Source: Spodoptera frugiperda
Taxonomy: Eukaryota > Arthropoda > Insecta > Lepidoptera > Noctuidae
Assembly: GCF_023101765.2 (NCBI RefSeq)
Contig: NC_064212.1
Span: 12,400,001-12,464,000, forward strand
Reading direction: 5' to 3'
Length of the DNA stretch: 64,000 bases
In this document: positions 49,424 through 61,885 of the stretch, piece after piece
How positions within the stretch are numbered: position 1 is the first letter of the stretch
Layout: each line of letters opens with the position of its first letter
The notes under the pieces: generated by a model
Seen by the model: only the letters and a program-made list of their open reading frames with translations
Database searches by the model: none
Told to the model about the DNA's origin: nothing
Position numbers and translations under genes: made by a program

Positions 49424-49605
49424 TAAATGGGCCGACGTTTGGCCGCTATCTCGCCTGATGGTAAGTGATGATGCGGCCTACGATGGAGCACGTCTGCCCA
49501 TAAGCAACCTATTCACTCGGGCTTTGAAGACACCCAGGTTATACCCATCAGGAAACACAGACTCCGGCAAGGAGTTCCACTCTAGCAGTTCGCACAAGGA
49601 AGCTT
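49424..49605 (+). repeat. diverged moth repeat next to exon E2
   Basis: TATCTCGCCTGATGGTAAGT, GATGGAGCACGTCTGCCCAT and GGCAAGGAGTTCCACTCTAG. A repeat related to family B at its start. It ends about 10 nt before the E2 donor. Confidence 0.5.
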
Positions 49606-49616
49606 GAACTTCTTAC

Positions 49617-49771
49617 CTCAATAACATCTTTGAGCATAAACCGTCTGCGCCGGCGCCGTCTCCTCGGAGCTGGCTCCGAGTCTCTTTCAATACCCTCGTC
49701 ATCTGTATCTGCCCGACCGCATTCTGATGTCTCTGAACCTTCGGATAGTGCACCGCATTCTTCGTCATCAT
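49617..49771 (-). CDS. spire: spire exon E2: acidic loop and poly-Arg of KIND
   Basis: 155-nt exon (2 bases plus 51 codons) with acceptor TTTGCAG and donor GTAAGA (49611-49616). It begins with acidic, low-complexity residues (DDEECGALSEGSE), then DTDDEGIERD, a run of eight Arg, and FMLKDVIE. Spire KIND domains have an acidic, variable loop ending in a 'DEG' motif followed by a basic helix leading to a D-V-hydrophobic segment, which this reproduces. The exon is moderately GC-rich in AT-rich surroundings. The donor leaves phase 0. A tRNA-derived SINE starts only about 60 nt upstream of the acceptor. The minus-strand ATG at the exon edge is out of frame with the gene and is not a start. Confidence 0.93.
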
Positions 49772-49830
49772 CTGCAAAAGGAAAACATACTTTAAGATAT
49801 TGGTGATAAAAGTTAATGTGGCATCAACAG

Positions 49831-50027
49831 GCACGGTTGGTGCGGTGGTTGGGCAACCAGCTGACAAGTAACGTGTAGCGGGTTCGATTCACGCACGAAA
49901 CAACTCTTTGACAGACAGACCTGAAAGAACAATTTGTGGATCACACACAAATTGTTCTTTCAAGTCTGTCTGAACTTGTATGTTTGTAAACGCACCCACG
50001 ATACAGGAGAAAATCCTAGAGTAAGGC
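49831..50027 (+). mobile_element. tRNA-derived SINE (family J) with internal inversion
   Basis: Head GCACGGTTGGTGCGGTGGTT, box B-like GGGTTCGATTC (49880-49890), tail ACAGGAGAAAATCCTAGAGT. It contains a 26-bp inverted repeat (49913-49938 and 49946-49971). The insertion starts about 59 nt upstream of the E2 acceptor. Confidence 0.75.
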
Positions 50028-50550
50028 GAAGTAAAAAAAAATCATAGAAGCATTTTGCAGTATGTCCTACTGTATAAGAATGAATCAACCATTATGTATT
50101 TTAAAGATTTTGAGTTTATTATCGAAGATTCACTGAATTTTACACAAAAGCAAACTTTGCCTTTATAGAAATCAGTCTAATCAGAATTTTATTTAAGTAT
50201 CGGAACATTCTAATTGTGTAAATAAGTAGCGGGCAGCTCTACGTGTGGTCGTTACTTCGCTACATACTGTAATCACGACCCGTCAATACCGACAATCGAC
50301 ACTACATCGACATCGACGGCGTCAACGCGTAACGACGTAGTTGCGCAAACGCATATTTGCGAGCTTTGACTCGCCGCTGACCAATCACCGTTTAGACGCT
50401 TGACTCTTGACATTGGACATGGATTATTGTGTCAATGGTCAGTTTAACTTAGGGTTGTCATATTTTTCTACTTACGATTTTGTGTGATACTCTCACTAAA
50501 CTACAAATTTTAGTATCACACAGAATCTAGCTTTAATCTTTTAAATCGAC

Positions 50551-50701
50551 TGCACGGTTGGCGCGGTGGTTGGGCAACTGGCTGCCATGCAACGTGTAGC
50601 GGGTTCGATTCTCGCACGGAGCAACTCTTTGTGTAATCCACTAATTGTTGTTTTGGGTCTTGATGTAATGATAACGATACAGGAGAAAATCCTAGTATAA
50701 G
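50551..50701 (+). mobile_element. tRNA-derived SINE (family J)
   Basis: GCACGGTTGGCGCGGTGGTT, GGGTTCGATTC and GGAGAAAATCCTAGTATAAG. No inversion, so it shows the normal order of the family. Confidence 0.75.
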
Positions 50702-51208
50702 AAATCTCGTCAAAACGATATTAGATTGAGATAAACCTTTTAAATAAGCATTATATACCCAGGTGCTGATACAATAATGAACTTAATACATCAAATAGCT
50801 TATCCCTAACCAGGTAATGATTACCTGGTCGAAACGTATATCTGACATTAAAGTGACGTGACAACCCTACCGTTGAGTGCTATGTACGAGTGGATATCAC
50901 GATTTTATAGATAATATAATTTAATTGGGTACCTCGTGGGCGGGTAAGGGCTTTCATTAAGTGTCCGGTAATGATAAAAACCATGGATACTGGAGAATTA
51001 CCTTATACTTATTTTCTAATAAAGTTTTAATTGGAAAATAATACTGTAAGAACTAATAAACATATGATTTATTTATCAATAAGTTAATGATAGATATAAA
51101 ATATTTTTTATTACTGTACGGACATTTTCAAGGAGTCACTTTGATTCCTAAACAAGACCCAAAGCTCATAAATCAGTAATATTGTAATATCCAGTAACAA
51201 ATAAACTC

Positions 51209-51352
51209 CAGAGCTGCGGACTACCTAGCGGGTTTACCGGGGCTCCGGCTCGAAAAGCAGGAGTAGGAACGGGGTGATTTTTAGTCAGTAAGAGACTGAG
51301 ACTCCCTCTCGCCTCGCCCAAGGCGGGAGAAGTCATTGGATGACCCACCTCA
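51209..51352 (+). repeat. family-C element, full length
   Basis: Starts AGAGCTGCGGACTACCTAGC and ends GAGAAGTCATTGGATGACCC. The best C copy in the window; it serves as reference for the others. Confidence 0.75.
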
Positions 51353-53415
51353 AAAAATAAATAAATAACTAGACGTCAACACTTCACACACAAATACCAA
51401 AAAAGAACAGCTACCAAAATTCATTCATCCTTTATAATTAACTACTGGTAATTACCACATGACATTACAAAAAAAAAAAAACCAAAATGAAACCAGTTCA
51501 GAATAAAAGCGAGAAGGTTCGAGTCGAGCAACGGAATTGATGTGCAACCATCAATCAGTAACAGACAATGGCTCCCGACAGTTTACTACATTTTTCGTAA
51601 ACACATCTTTGGGTAAATGCCTTGTAAGGGTGCTACAGATGAAGCCAAGGACTGATGTGGGATTTTAGTACTTAAGTACTTTGAATAAGTATGTATAAGG
51701 GTGTTTTTACGAAGAATTAATAGATAAGCTGTCAAACTATGTGACCGTTTCCACTGTTAACAAGCGATACTGATACTGTACGAGTGAGATGTGCTATGAA
51801 GATTCACCAGCACAAAGTAGCCGTGCGAGGAAGATACGCAGCTCGAGTATACGATGTATAGGGAAGCCATCCATAGCACACATCTGATTCTATACCACGC
51901 ATCATCATAAACCTTAGTAAAAAAAACAAACAGACATATAGTCACTAGTTAGACTATAAAAGAACTATTGTTAACATTAAAGAAAAGACGCAATGCAAAC
52001 ATATATTATAATGCTATTTTATAGAAACTATGTATAACATAAGGTATATACAAAGTTTCATTATAGCACCAGAACTAGGAATTTCCGCGATCACTTTCAA
52101 TCTGAACATTGTCTACCTAAGTGACTGGACTCAACATTACAATGTTCAAGAAATAGTTACCATAGAAACTCATTATAGATTCACTTCCCTCTCTGTTAAT
52201 TATTTCTAGAACATAATTAACGACTGTGTGAGACAATTCCACTTTGTATTTTAAACATTCAACGTTTTCCATTATCCTATTTCATTATTGTACTCTTAAT
52301 CACGAAGAGTTGTCGTGAAAGCCTTTATTTAAAAACCTTCCTTTCAAAAGAAAATATTATAACACTGAATATTCATAACTTTATGTTATTTAAAACTTAA
52401 CTATGCGAAAGAAAAAATGATTTACCTAACACCTAAATGATATTTCATCTAAATCTATTCAGTAACTTCTTACTCAAGGGAAAAAACGTCCAAACTCACA
52501 AACAGACAACTTTTTAAAGTGTCAAAATCAGTCCACGTTTTATGATGTGAAATCGATCCCCGTCTAATCTAAATCACCCCTTAACAAAAGAAATATATAG
52601 AGCTGTTATAAACTTTACTATTTTCTTTAATAGACCATAAAAGAAACAATGGCAAGCCATAAGTGGCAATCACGATAGTCAACTTCCAAATAACTTGATT
52701 GATGTGAAATTTAACAGGTATCATTCGTCAGGGGAACGTCCGACTCTTTTTGAACCTTTTATGAACGATGCTACTGATTGCTTTGTTAGCTTACAATTGA
52801 TGGCCACGAGTTTACTAAACAAAACAATATAATCGTACAATATCTGATGCATTCTTCTAACATGGGCGGGTGTCAGTCAGATGTTACCCAAAAAAATCCA
52901 GAGGTGCATTTACTTGATCATCATTTTGTCAGGCTTCTACTGAACTTAACTTAAGTAGCTAATTCATCCTCAATTAGGTTGGTGGTACCAACACATCAAC
53001 GACGAACAAAATTATGATGCTATTAAGACAAATTCACAAAGACGACATGCTAATACCAGGGTGTCATGACTCAGAGAGAGCTAATAGCAATAAATAGACG
53101 CGAATTCGTTACGCAAGCTTCTCAGACGTCTAGTAGCGTGGATAAGTATGCGTAGATTTATTCGCTCGAGAGCGCTCGGCGCCAATTGTGACGACATAGA
53201 GAGCATGAGCTTATTACATTCTCGTGTTATGAATTCCTGGTACGACGATGTTATGACTATATGTCTTGGTGTAAATTATGCTCTATTTCTGATTGCAGTT
53301 TCAAGATGATGATGTCTGAAGTTCATTCGCTTCAGCATTATTAGTTACTGCATAACATCATGCCTTTAGTTTCTGACGAAGAAAATCGAGGTTGCGACTT
53401 TAAAAAAACAAACTT

Positions 53416-53530
53416 TGACTGCAACGTGTCTTGTGTTCGATTCCCACACGGGACAACTCTTGTGTGATCCGACACAGGAGAAAATCCTAGTGCAGGGGGC
53501 AAGACACGAAGCCAACACAACCTATGTATG
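53416..53530 (+). mobile_element. SINE fragment (family J)
   Basis: GCAACGTGTCTTGTGTTCGA then TTCCCACACGGGACAACTCT and CACAGGAGAAAATCCTAGTG. The 5' third is missing. Confidence 0.65.
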
Positions 53531-56500
53531 AATAAACTTAAAAAAAATCCTAGCAAATATCAATTAACTTTCCTTAACAAAATCAACATGACGTATAGAA
53601 ACAATACGCTCTTTCTGGGAACCGAACAAACTATTAAACGAACGGCAGACAAGACAAAAAGCAGTTAGTTTCGCAGTCGGAAACATCTGTAGACTGTTGT
53701 AGGTAATAGTTTCCATGTAATAGTTGGTTGTAATCGACAAACTTGCATGTATCGTGGGAGATACGGACTGTTAACGGTCCGTGCGTTTTGTGTTCTCTTG
53801 TAGATAAGCCCCGCTTCTCAGGGCTGCGTGTGCCTTGTTATCTAGAAGCCGGTATGTTTTATAGGCAGACGTTTTGTATTTTCTTCCTGATGCGGACTTT
53901 GTTTGTGTATGTTTTTGATTTAATGTGTCCTTAGTATTGTGTACTGTACACAAAATATACTTAAATGCAGTATTTTGGACATGTTTTAAAATGTTATAAC
54001 ACTAACCTATCATACTAAATGGGGGTTGAAAACCTGTACCCTAGTAAAAGTTTGGTTTAGGATGAACGCGTTCGGCGACCTGGTTGGTTGGTTCATTTAT
54101 TTAAAGCCATAATTTATAATTCACATATACCTAATATAGAGAATGGGCATACATGGAACACTGTCCTACTAAAAACTGATAAATCCGTACTATATACTTA
54201 ATACTTTGATCAACACAACAACCAAACTCGAGATTTCTTTACCCTTGTACCCTCTTGACCACCAAGTCCGATTCACAATTCCAAATATTTGAATAATTGC
54301 TTCGAATTTGGCAAACTCTTTCAAACAACAAAAAGGTAATAAAATCGATTGACTCCTTTGTACCTAAACAAATAAACAAGGCACTATAATTCGAATTGGG
54401 ATCGATTTGTTTGTATTTGTTGTTTACAAATAAAATTGTTTGTTATCCCCGTCTAGTCAAGAAGTTGAAATTCTTTGTTGCCCTTAATTACTTTAGTTTT
54501 CTATGGATTATCGATTATTTTTAACACAATAGATTTTTTGTTGAGTAAAAGTAAATCATTTGTTAATATCATAAATGCTTGACGTATATCAATATGTATG
54601 AAAAATTAAGACTTGATTTAATTAGTCGTGTAGGCAACAGACGGGTTCAAATTCCAGGTCTGGCAAAAGTATTTTAAGACTGTTAGCTCTGAAAATCAGT
54701 ACGGCTACTCCTTCATATTAATATTATTAAGCATCAACCCACAACATTCCTACACAGACCCACTAGACAAATACCTAAACAAAAATCAAAACTTTCACAT
54801 TTTAAACTCTAGTACTATCTTCAAACCACATCCTAACAGGACATTTTGTATACAGTTTTACTCAAAATGGCTTGATAGGTCAACTAAAAAGTAAACTTGA
54901 GTGTGCACACCTCCTAAACGCAGTAACGGTACCAAAGACATAGGGTGACCATAAATCCGCGCATTGCAAACGGGACGTAGTTTAATTTTACGATGCAAGG
55001 GCTCAACGCAGACGTGACGTTTTATGTTATTGTTTTATAGTAACATTAGCACAACAAATCCCACCAATATGACGGATGTCTTAAAGAGATTTCCACTTTA
55101 AACATTTTGTAATAAAGACGAGAATCTTTTGAAGTATTTCGATAGAGGGGTGTACTTTGATGTGTTGTTTACAATTTAGTTATTCCAAGTTAGGATAAGT
55201 GAGTAAAACGTTTGTTTCATGAAGTATTTACGAGTATGTAAATGTTATGGGTACGAAGAGTTACTGAGAAAGCGCGTCAAAAATGTTTAGTTTCGATGGT
55301 TAGTGAAACTTTGAGAAAACGACTTTTCTATGAAATTAATAGCTTACCCCCTTTTACTTGTGTTGTGAGAGAAGTTTAGTACTTACTCATTTGTTTAGCG
55401 ATTCGGCATTATATAAACAAAGGCGACATTGCATTTAGTTACTCTACGAACACTTTAATAGCCGTCCACAGAAACGAGAACCACAAATATCACCTTTAAT
55501 TGCAATCAATTAGGATCTAATTTGCACTGCACAAACTCAATAAATCCTTTATTATTTAGCACCTAGAAACCAACCTGCCTAGTACGTGAGAGACAATACA
55601 CGTCCACAATATAGCCCACAACTTTCACGAGAGCTCAGAAAGCCTAAACACTTCCTAATCCTACTTATAAATAATACAAACAAAGCGATAACATTGAACA
55701 CAGTACAAAGCTCAGCTCAAAATGGACAAATAGAACCATTATATTAGCAAGTGAGAATCTGATAGCCTGCGGGGAAAATATAGACACTTGGATACAAAGG
55801 ACAGGCTAAGCTTTGAAAGGGAGAATGCATGAGTAAATCTGTATGTTTGTCCAGGTGTAAGTGATAACCGGATTATTTCTCTGTTCCTTTCTGTGTAGTA
55901 TAAGACATGTAGGTGTTGTATGCGAAAATAAAATGTGTTTTGTATTCTATTCTATAGAAAAATGGATTATTTCTGCTAAGCCTGTTGAAAGATTTTCTTT
56001 GGAAGGATTCTCGTCAGACATCTTTGTAAGATTTCCAGTTTTATAAGGTTACTGGATTAAATCCCATCCTACATGATAATAACGCAGGATTGAAATAATC
56101 GTGAAGATATAAAATAGCATTTAGAATTACAGTGAAAATTCGTAATGGGAATAAGAGAGAAAATTTCGTGACAATAGATATTGAAAGCTGGAAAATAGTT
56201 GTATTTGTATCCAAAGATCTATCTCAAAGATCAGAGAAGAATTAAGGACCTACATTCACATTTCACTCAGACCTTAATTGAACAAAGTGACATTTTCCAG
56301 CAAGAGTTTTGGTGACACAGGATTGAGAGTTTGCATCTATGAATAAAATTAGGATGTGTGCGTGCTGGGCGTCGCTAACAAATGACAAGTGACAGATGAC
56401 AGAAGTCGCACATAGACTATCAACGAGCAAATCAACGAATGACGTCATAAATATCCTGCATCGCACATGTGAAGTGTACATGCGAATAAACACGGATAGA

Positions 56501-56882
56501 CAATCCCAACGAACAACAGTTGGGCAAAAAGCCCGCAAGGGTGATCACCTCGCCTGGTCGGAGGATCCTCCTTTTCTTAGGGAACTTTACTCTCTGTTTC
56601 CTAAAGATGTAACATAATAAACCTACAGATTTGAGTAAAATCTCTAAACACGAAATAACCGAAGATTACTTAGTAAGTCAGCTATCAATCGAACTCGACA
56701 CGTGATGATCGATAGCCGTGCATCGCGGAACCATCTATTGTGCTAATATACATGTGATTTATGAGAAAATAGATTAAATTCTATCGCCGTCGAGATGGGA
56801 ATGGGGTTCCAGTGTGTTATAATTAATAACGTTTAGAAAATGGACAGGTTTTAAACGTTTTAAATTAAACGTTTCTAGATAG

Positions 56883-57076
56883 ATTAATTATTATATGTTA
56901 TCGGCTTACTTACGTAACTGTTTGACGAGGAACTCGACTAGTTTCAAGCCATGCTAGAGACTCATATTCATGAACAGCATTCCGCGACACACGAGTTGAT
57001 TGTTTCTAGCATGGCTTGAAACTAGTCGAGTTCCTCGTCAAACATTACGGAGTAAGCCGATAATATAATAATTAAT
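56883..57076. mobile_element. foldback MITE (family D), best copy
   Basis: About 194 bp. The arms of about 75 bp are nearly perfect complements from ATTAATTATTATAT at each end through TGACGAGGAACTCGACTAGT and GCCATGCTAG. The short centre contains CATTCCGCGACACACGAG. It has no coding capacity and must be moved by a transposase in trans. Confidence 0.85.
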
Positions 57077-60000
57077 TTAGTATGTCTCACGAAAGTTACA
57101 ATAAAATTATAGTTTCTAAATAGGTCTTAATTGTTTGTTAGAATCTTTAATTTGCTCTGTATCGTGTCCAATTTGAATTTATAATAAACACTTTAGTTCT
57201 CACTTCTAGCTGTTACTAGATGTCTACCTACTTTAGTCTTTAGATAATTAGTCATAGATAACTAAATATTTACCAACGACACATCGAACTAAGAGACCTG
57301 TCTAGACCAGACTGACCGAAAAAGCTCATCGACCTACACTGAACTCCGTGACATAAATAATTTACTAGACGATTTTGTACATATTTTCAAATTATTGTCA
57401 GTGACCTAAGAAGCCAAGTACCTGCGTAAAATATTAATCTACAAGCAAGATCGGAGAAACCAAATAGTGTTAAAAGCAAAAATGTCCTCAATGTTAACCA
57501 TGGAACATTATTTTCCAATGAAGTGTTTCCAAAGGCCATAGAAGGCGTTCACATTATAGTTCAATACACTGCTTTATAGCACAATCAATTTGTGAGTAAT
57601 GTAATAACATTGATTTTATATGCCTTTATACTTCAACACGAATAGGAAAGGCCTGGGGAAAAGTTCTAGTTGAAATGATGGCGTGAGGCATTTTACTGAA
57701 TGGACACTAAATTTTTTACTACTGGATGGATAAAACAACTAAATACTTTAGTTTTCTTTCAAGAGTAAACGACTTTATCCAATATTTGTTTTTCGTAAAC
57801 CGATGAAGAAATATTAATAAATTGCATATTTCATGTGGATGCCAATTTAACGGAAAGATTCATGAAAGCACTTTTGAAACACTCTCTTACGAATACACGA
57901 AGAAAACGGGACCCCTCATAGCAACTACTCAGATATTACCAATCTATCTCACATAACTGTATCTAGGAAGCTTTCATCTCAAATAGGGCATCACGATAAA
58001 TCGGCAACACAAACACACAGACATTCAATCAATTTCCCGTTTCTGAATCAAAAGGTGATCACATAAAACTAAGTTTACCCATCTTATACGGTAAGCAATT
58101 AAATTACCAACTACTTCTACACATTTTATCTGACAAACATTCTATTGAGAAACTAAAACATTTCCACCTTTCTTCTTAAAAGCATAAAGTTTAAATTTAA
58201 TTGTTGCTGTACGCAAGCAAACACAATAACGGACCGTGCAGAATGTGCCGCGAAATCGTCAAAATTTTATCTCGTTCAAACAAACTTGGAGCAACATCAA
58301 TCTCGAGTGAGTAATGTAAGCGTGGCTGATGCAAAACTGTCTATTACATGTGATACGGTATTATGTATGGCTGTCCAATGTTTCCGGATTTTGAAGAATG
58401 GTTACAATGGCCTTAGTAAACCGTAATTTCATTCATTATTTTCTCCATTCATATTGTTTTATGAGACAGATGTGCTTGAACAAAATGGTTCATCTTTTTC
58501 ATTGTTCGAATGCGGCTGTTCTTAGAAAGTCAGACAAGATAGCGTCCTAGGAATAGATGCTGGATACAGCTTCTAAGTAGCAGAGATTTTAGAACAAGGC
58601 AATACCGAGAATAACAAAATGAAGCGTAGTGTTGTAACTGAATTTAAAGTTAAAAACACCATAAATGTAATAATGAGAAAACATTGAACTCTTGGGATTC
58701 AATAATACCAGCATGTATTGAGAAGAACTATAGTTTACACACGTAAAACAACACAGTTATGATTTATAAATCATCAAGCGCATCTTCAAATCCGTAAAAC
58801 CATCAAATCATTACTTAAGATAGCGTTAACCTTTTACGTCCATAAAAGAATCGTACCATACAAAAACGACCGCCGCCGTGGGAAAATCGTGAACATTGTT
58901 CCCTAGATCAGCATATAAAAGTTAAAGAAACTTTCTTTCTCTTCGAGATTTTTGTGGTGGCCTTGTGGTGCAGTGTTGTGGTAAACTGGTGACGTATTGT
59001 CCCGCAATTAGGGTTGCGCTTGGCCAACCTACTTGACTCCTTTATGAAAAGATTTTTCTTGAGTATCTATTGTGATTTATGTTTTTTTTATCTGGATATA
59101 CGGTTTAAAAGAGTATAGAAAATATGAAAAATAGATAAAATATAGTTCAAAGCCAATGACCTCGAAGCGGTGCAGGCAGTAACGAACACGTCAGATCAAT
59201 AAAGATAATGTCATCGTCCAAACATCTCGCCGCCGAAAATAGCTGGATGTTTCCGAACAATGGGCTAGCAGTCACATCATCCATTGTGTTCTCGACTTAT
59301 TCACCTGTCCAATGTGACCCACTGACCAGCATTTACATCTCGCATCTCCCGCACCGATCGATACTTTCGATGCGATTCGATTGCTCACTTGTAACAAAAT
59401 AAACAGTTACACGTCAATAACAAGCGGCCATGAACTTCATGATCAAAATCGTTTTTAAGATTTATGACGGCCCTGTTGTATCAGACAACCCAGCGCTCGA
59501 TACAACACGATCGACTCTCGATAACGATCGGAACAAGTGTGTACATTCCCTTTAAGCCACTCACAAATTATCCGCGCGGTGTGTTTACAGGGCGATTTTC
59601 TTATTCATAAACAACAAACTGTTGACATTGCAACTGCAGCCAGGTGTTTACGATTTGATTGGCATAAAATTATGGGCGATACCGAACGGTACACTTTCCT
59701 GCGTGAGCTATTAAAAGGCGATAAATTCGTCTTTGCCTCTGCGTATAGGAAACATTGCAGGAAGCTGTAAATATGTAGTCGGAGAAATTACAACTCGATT
59801 ATGAATCGAGACTGTGTCGGTTCGATGTTGTGCAAAAACTGCCTTTGCGAGGGAAAAGCAGAAAATATGACAAGTTAATTTAGATTGAGTGGGCCCGTGA
59901 GAGTTGGAAAGGGAGGTGAAAGACAGCCGGAACAAATTGTATCATTGCATTGTGAACTAAACGCGATGGGAGGCGCCCGAGCCGGTGCGAGAGCAAAGGT

Positions 60001-61710
60001 CCCTGATAACACCGTCGTGGGGCGGCCCAAATGTCATCACGCAGACAGCCTGTCTGGCTGAGATAGAAGCATGCATAAGGTGGACTCGACGATGTTGTAG
60101 AAAGTGAAAATTAATACCCAATCTTGTAGGACACGACTATATCTGCGTATGTTAATGAAATGGGGCGTGCGAACCACGATGAGATGATTGCATATCATAG
60201 TGTACAAGTTTCTATAAAGCCAAACAATTGTGCCACTAACATACAAGTCCACGGAATTAATCGTGATGTTTAATCTAAGCTTCGCATGTTGAGCTATAAC
60301 GATTACAATGTTTATCCTTCAATGATCAATCTTGTTCCAAAAAAAAATGCTCTACAAATCTGTTCAAAGAAGAAGGAAAGGGAATTATTTGCTTAGAGTA
60401 AAACATTGATCTAATTACTTGTGAACAGTGTCAGAGTATTTCGGTGAACACAATTCAGATAAAGCAACATTGAGAATGGACGGAAGTAACACCGTTGGTG
60501 GACTGGAATGCAATGAGAACATAGCAATGAAAGAAATTCATTACATTTGTACCATGGAAGAGTTCTCAGAATTTCTCGTATTGATCAGGTAAGCACTTTT
60601 AAACCATAACACTCGAAAACACAAATATAAAATGTTCCCAGAAACGAGCTTGATTTCCGTTGCTAAGTAAAATAAAGTAAAACTGTTATCAACTTTATGG
60701 GAATTAAGCAAAATACAGTTTGTTTATAGTATCCTCAATCGCCAAAGTGTAGATAAGATTTTGGCTAAATATGGTGAAGCTTTTCAAACACTTACTCAAG
60801 TGATAGAAGAAAACGCATCTTAACGGTCCTTTAATGAAGAACACATGTTACTACGGTACACGCACATTGTAAACGACAAATAAAAAGTTAATTAAACCTG
60901 ACCCCAAAGTGAACAATAACATGGCAATATTAATATCGGGGACTGAAGTTCCCATACAATGATAGGAGTGACGACCAGCATCTCAAACTATACTCTCCAG
61001 TTTAAACTGAACTCTAGATAAGGGGGAAGCCTACAAAACAAGAGGTCTTCCTATATTGGAGGATCCATCTCTATGAGGTGAAGACATTCCCATGGCTACA
61101 CTAGAATTCTATGGGGTTTCATTTAATGACGCTTTGTTTAAGTGCTAATTGTTGGTGTGTGTTAGAAAATTATGGTTTCAAATGGTGATAATAGCGTTTA
61201 TGGTGTGTTAAAGATGAGATCAATATTTTGATGAAAGTGGAACTACTTTTTCTGGAGCGACAAACAATGAGTTTGTTAGAAAACTAGAAACATATATTGA
61301 GAAGAAACAGACGATAAAGTATATTATTAATACAGCTTAGATTAGGATAAAAATCTAATCAATACTTATATAGATGTACTAAACATAACACATGTTATAA
61401 CGTAACTCATATATACTGTATACATCAATAGAAACAAATAAAATAAAGCAGCAAGAGCAGAACATCATAACACTATAGGAATCACTACAGCTGCTATCGA
61501 AAAAACACGATAGAATACACAAAGAGACATTATTTTAAACTGTAACATCGAATCGAATCGTGTTTACTGAACCAACTACATAACGAAGCTCGTTACGGAG
61601 TTGTTGACAAACAAACAACACTTTCAGTTAGCAAATAGACATGTAAACGGAAAATAGTATAGCGAAAACATTTATTATTATTTACTTAACTAACTTGTCT
61701 ATAAACATCC

Positions 61711-61885
61711 TCTATCTATCTCTATTATATAAAAATGAATCGCTAAATGTGTTGCTAAGCGTAAATCTCGAGAACACCTGAACCGATTTTGATAATTCTT
61801 TTTTGTTGAGGTTGTTATTGTTAAGAGAAGGTTCTTATATGAGAAAAAAATTAACAAAGATGCAAAGTACGCTGGGTCCACTAGT
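61711..61885 (+). mobile_element. Helitron-like terminal fragment
   Basis: CTCTATTATATAAAAATGAA, TCGAGAACACCTGAACCGAT and the end ACGCTGGGTCCACTAGT. Same type as the copy at 3889. Confidence 0.65.

Larger units (their letters stand above)
41326..49616. other. intron between E2 and E3 (8.3 kb)
   Basis: Contains a foldback half-element (about 41420-41547), a LINE C-terminus (41568-41705), tandem family-B copies (42747-43132), further B copies (43963-44068, 44523-44701), a SINE-like element (45372-45510), a foldback (46095-46221), a Helitron-like fragment (46487-46660), a family-C element (47089-47228), the candidate cassette exon (48046-48084), a SINE fragment (48362-48450) and a LINE 3' end (49083-49205). 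41720-42740, 45520-46090, 47230-48030 and 48460-49080 show nothing I recognise. Confidence 0.65.

Noticed and set aside
49613..49867. 84-codon minus-strand ORF starting at an ATG in the SINE
   Set aside because: Wrong frame relative to spire. It runs through intron, acceptor and exon E2; the splice-consistent frame gives the acidic loop and poly-Arg.
59537..59770. 77-codon plus-strand ORF
   Set aside because: Begins with GTG rather than ATG, has no recognised motif, and lies in a block better explained as possible regulatory DNA.
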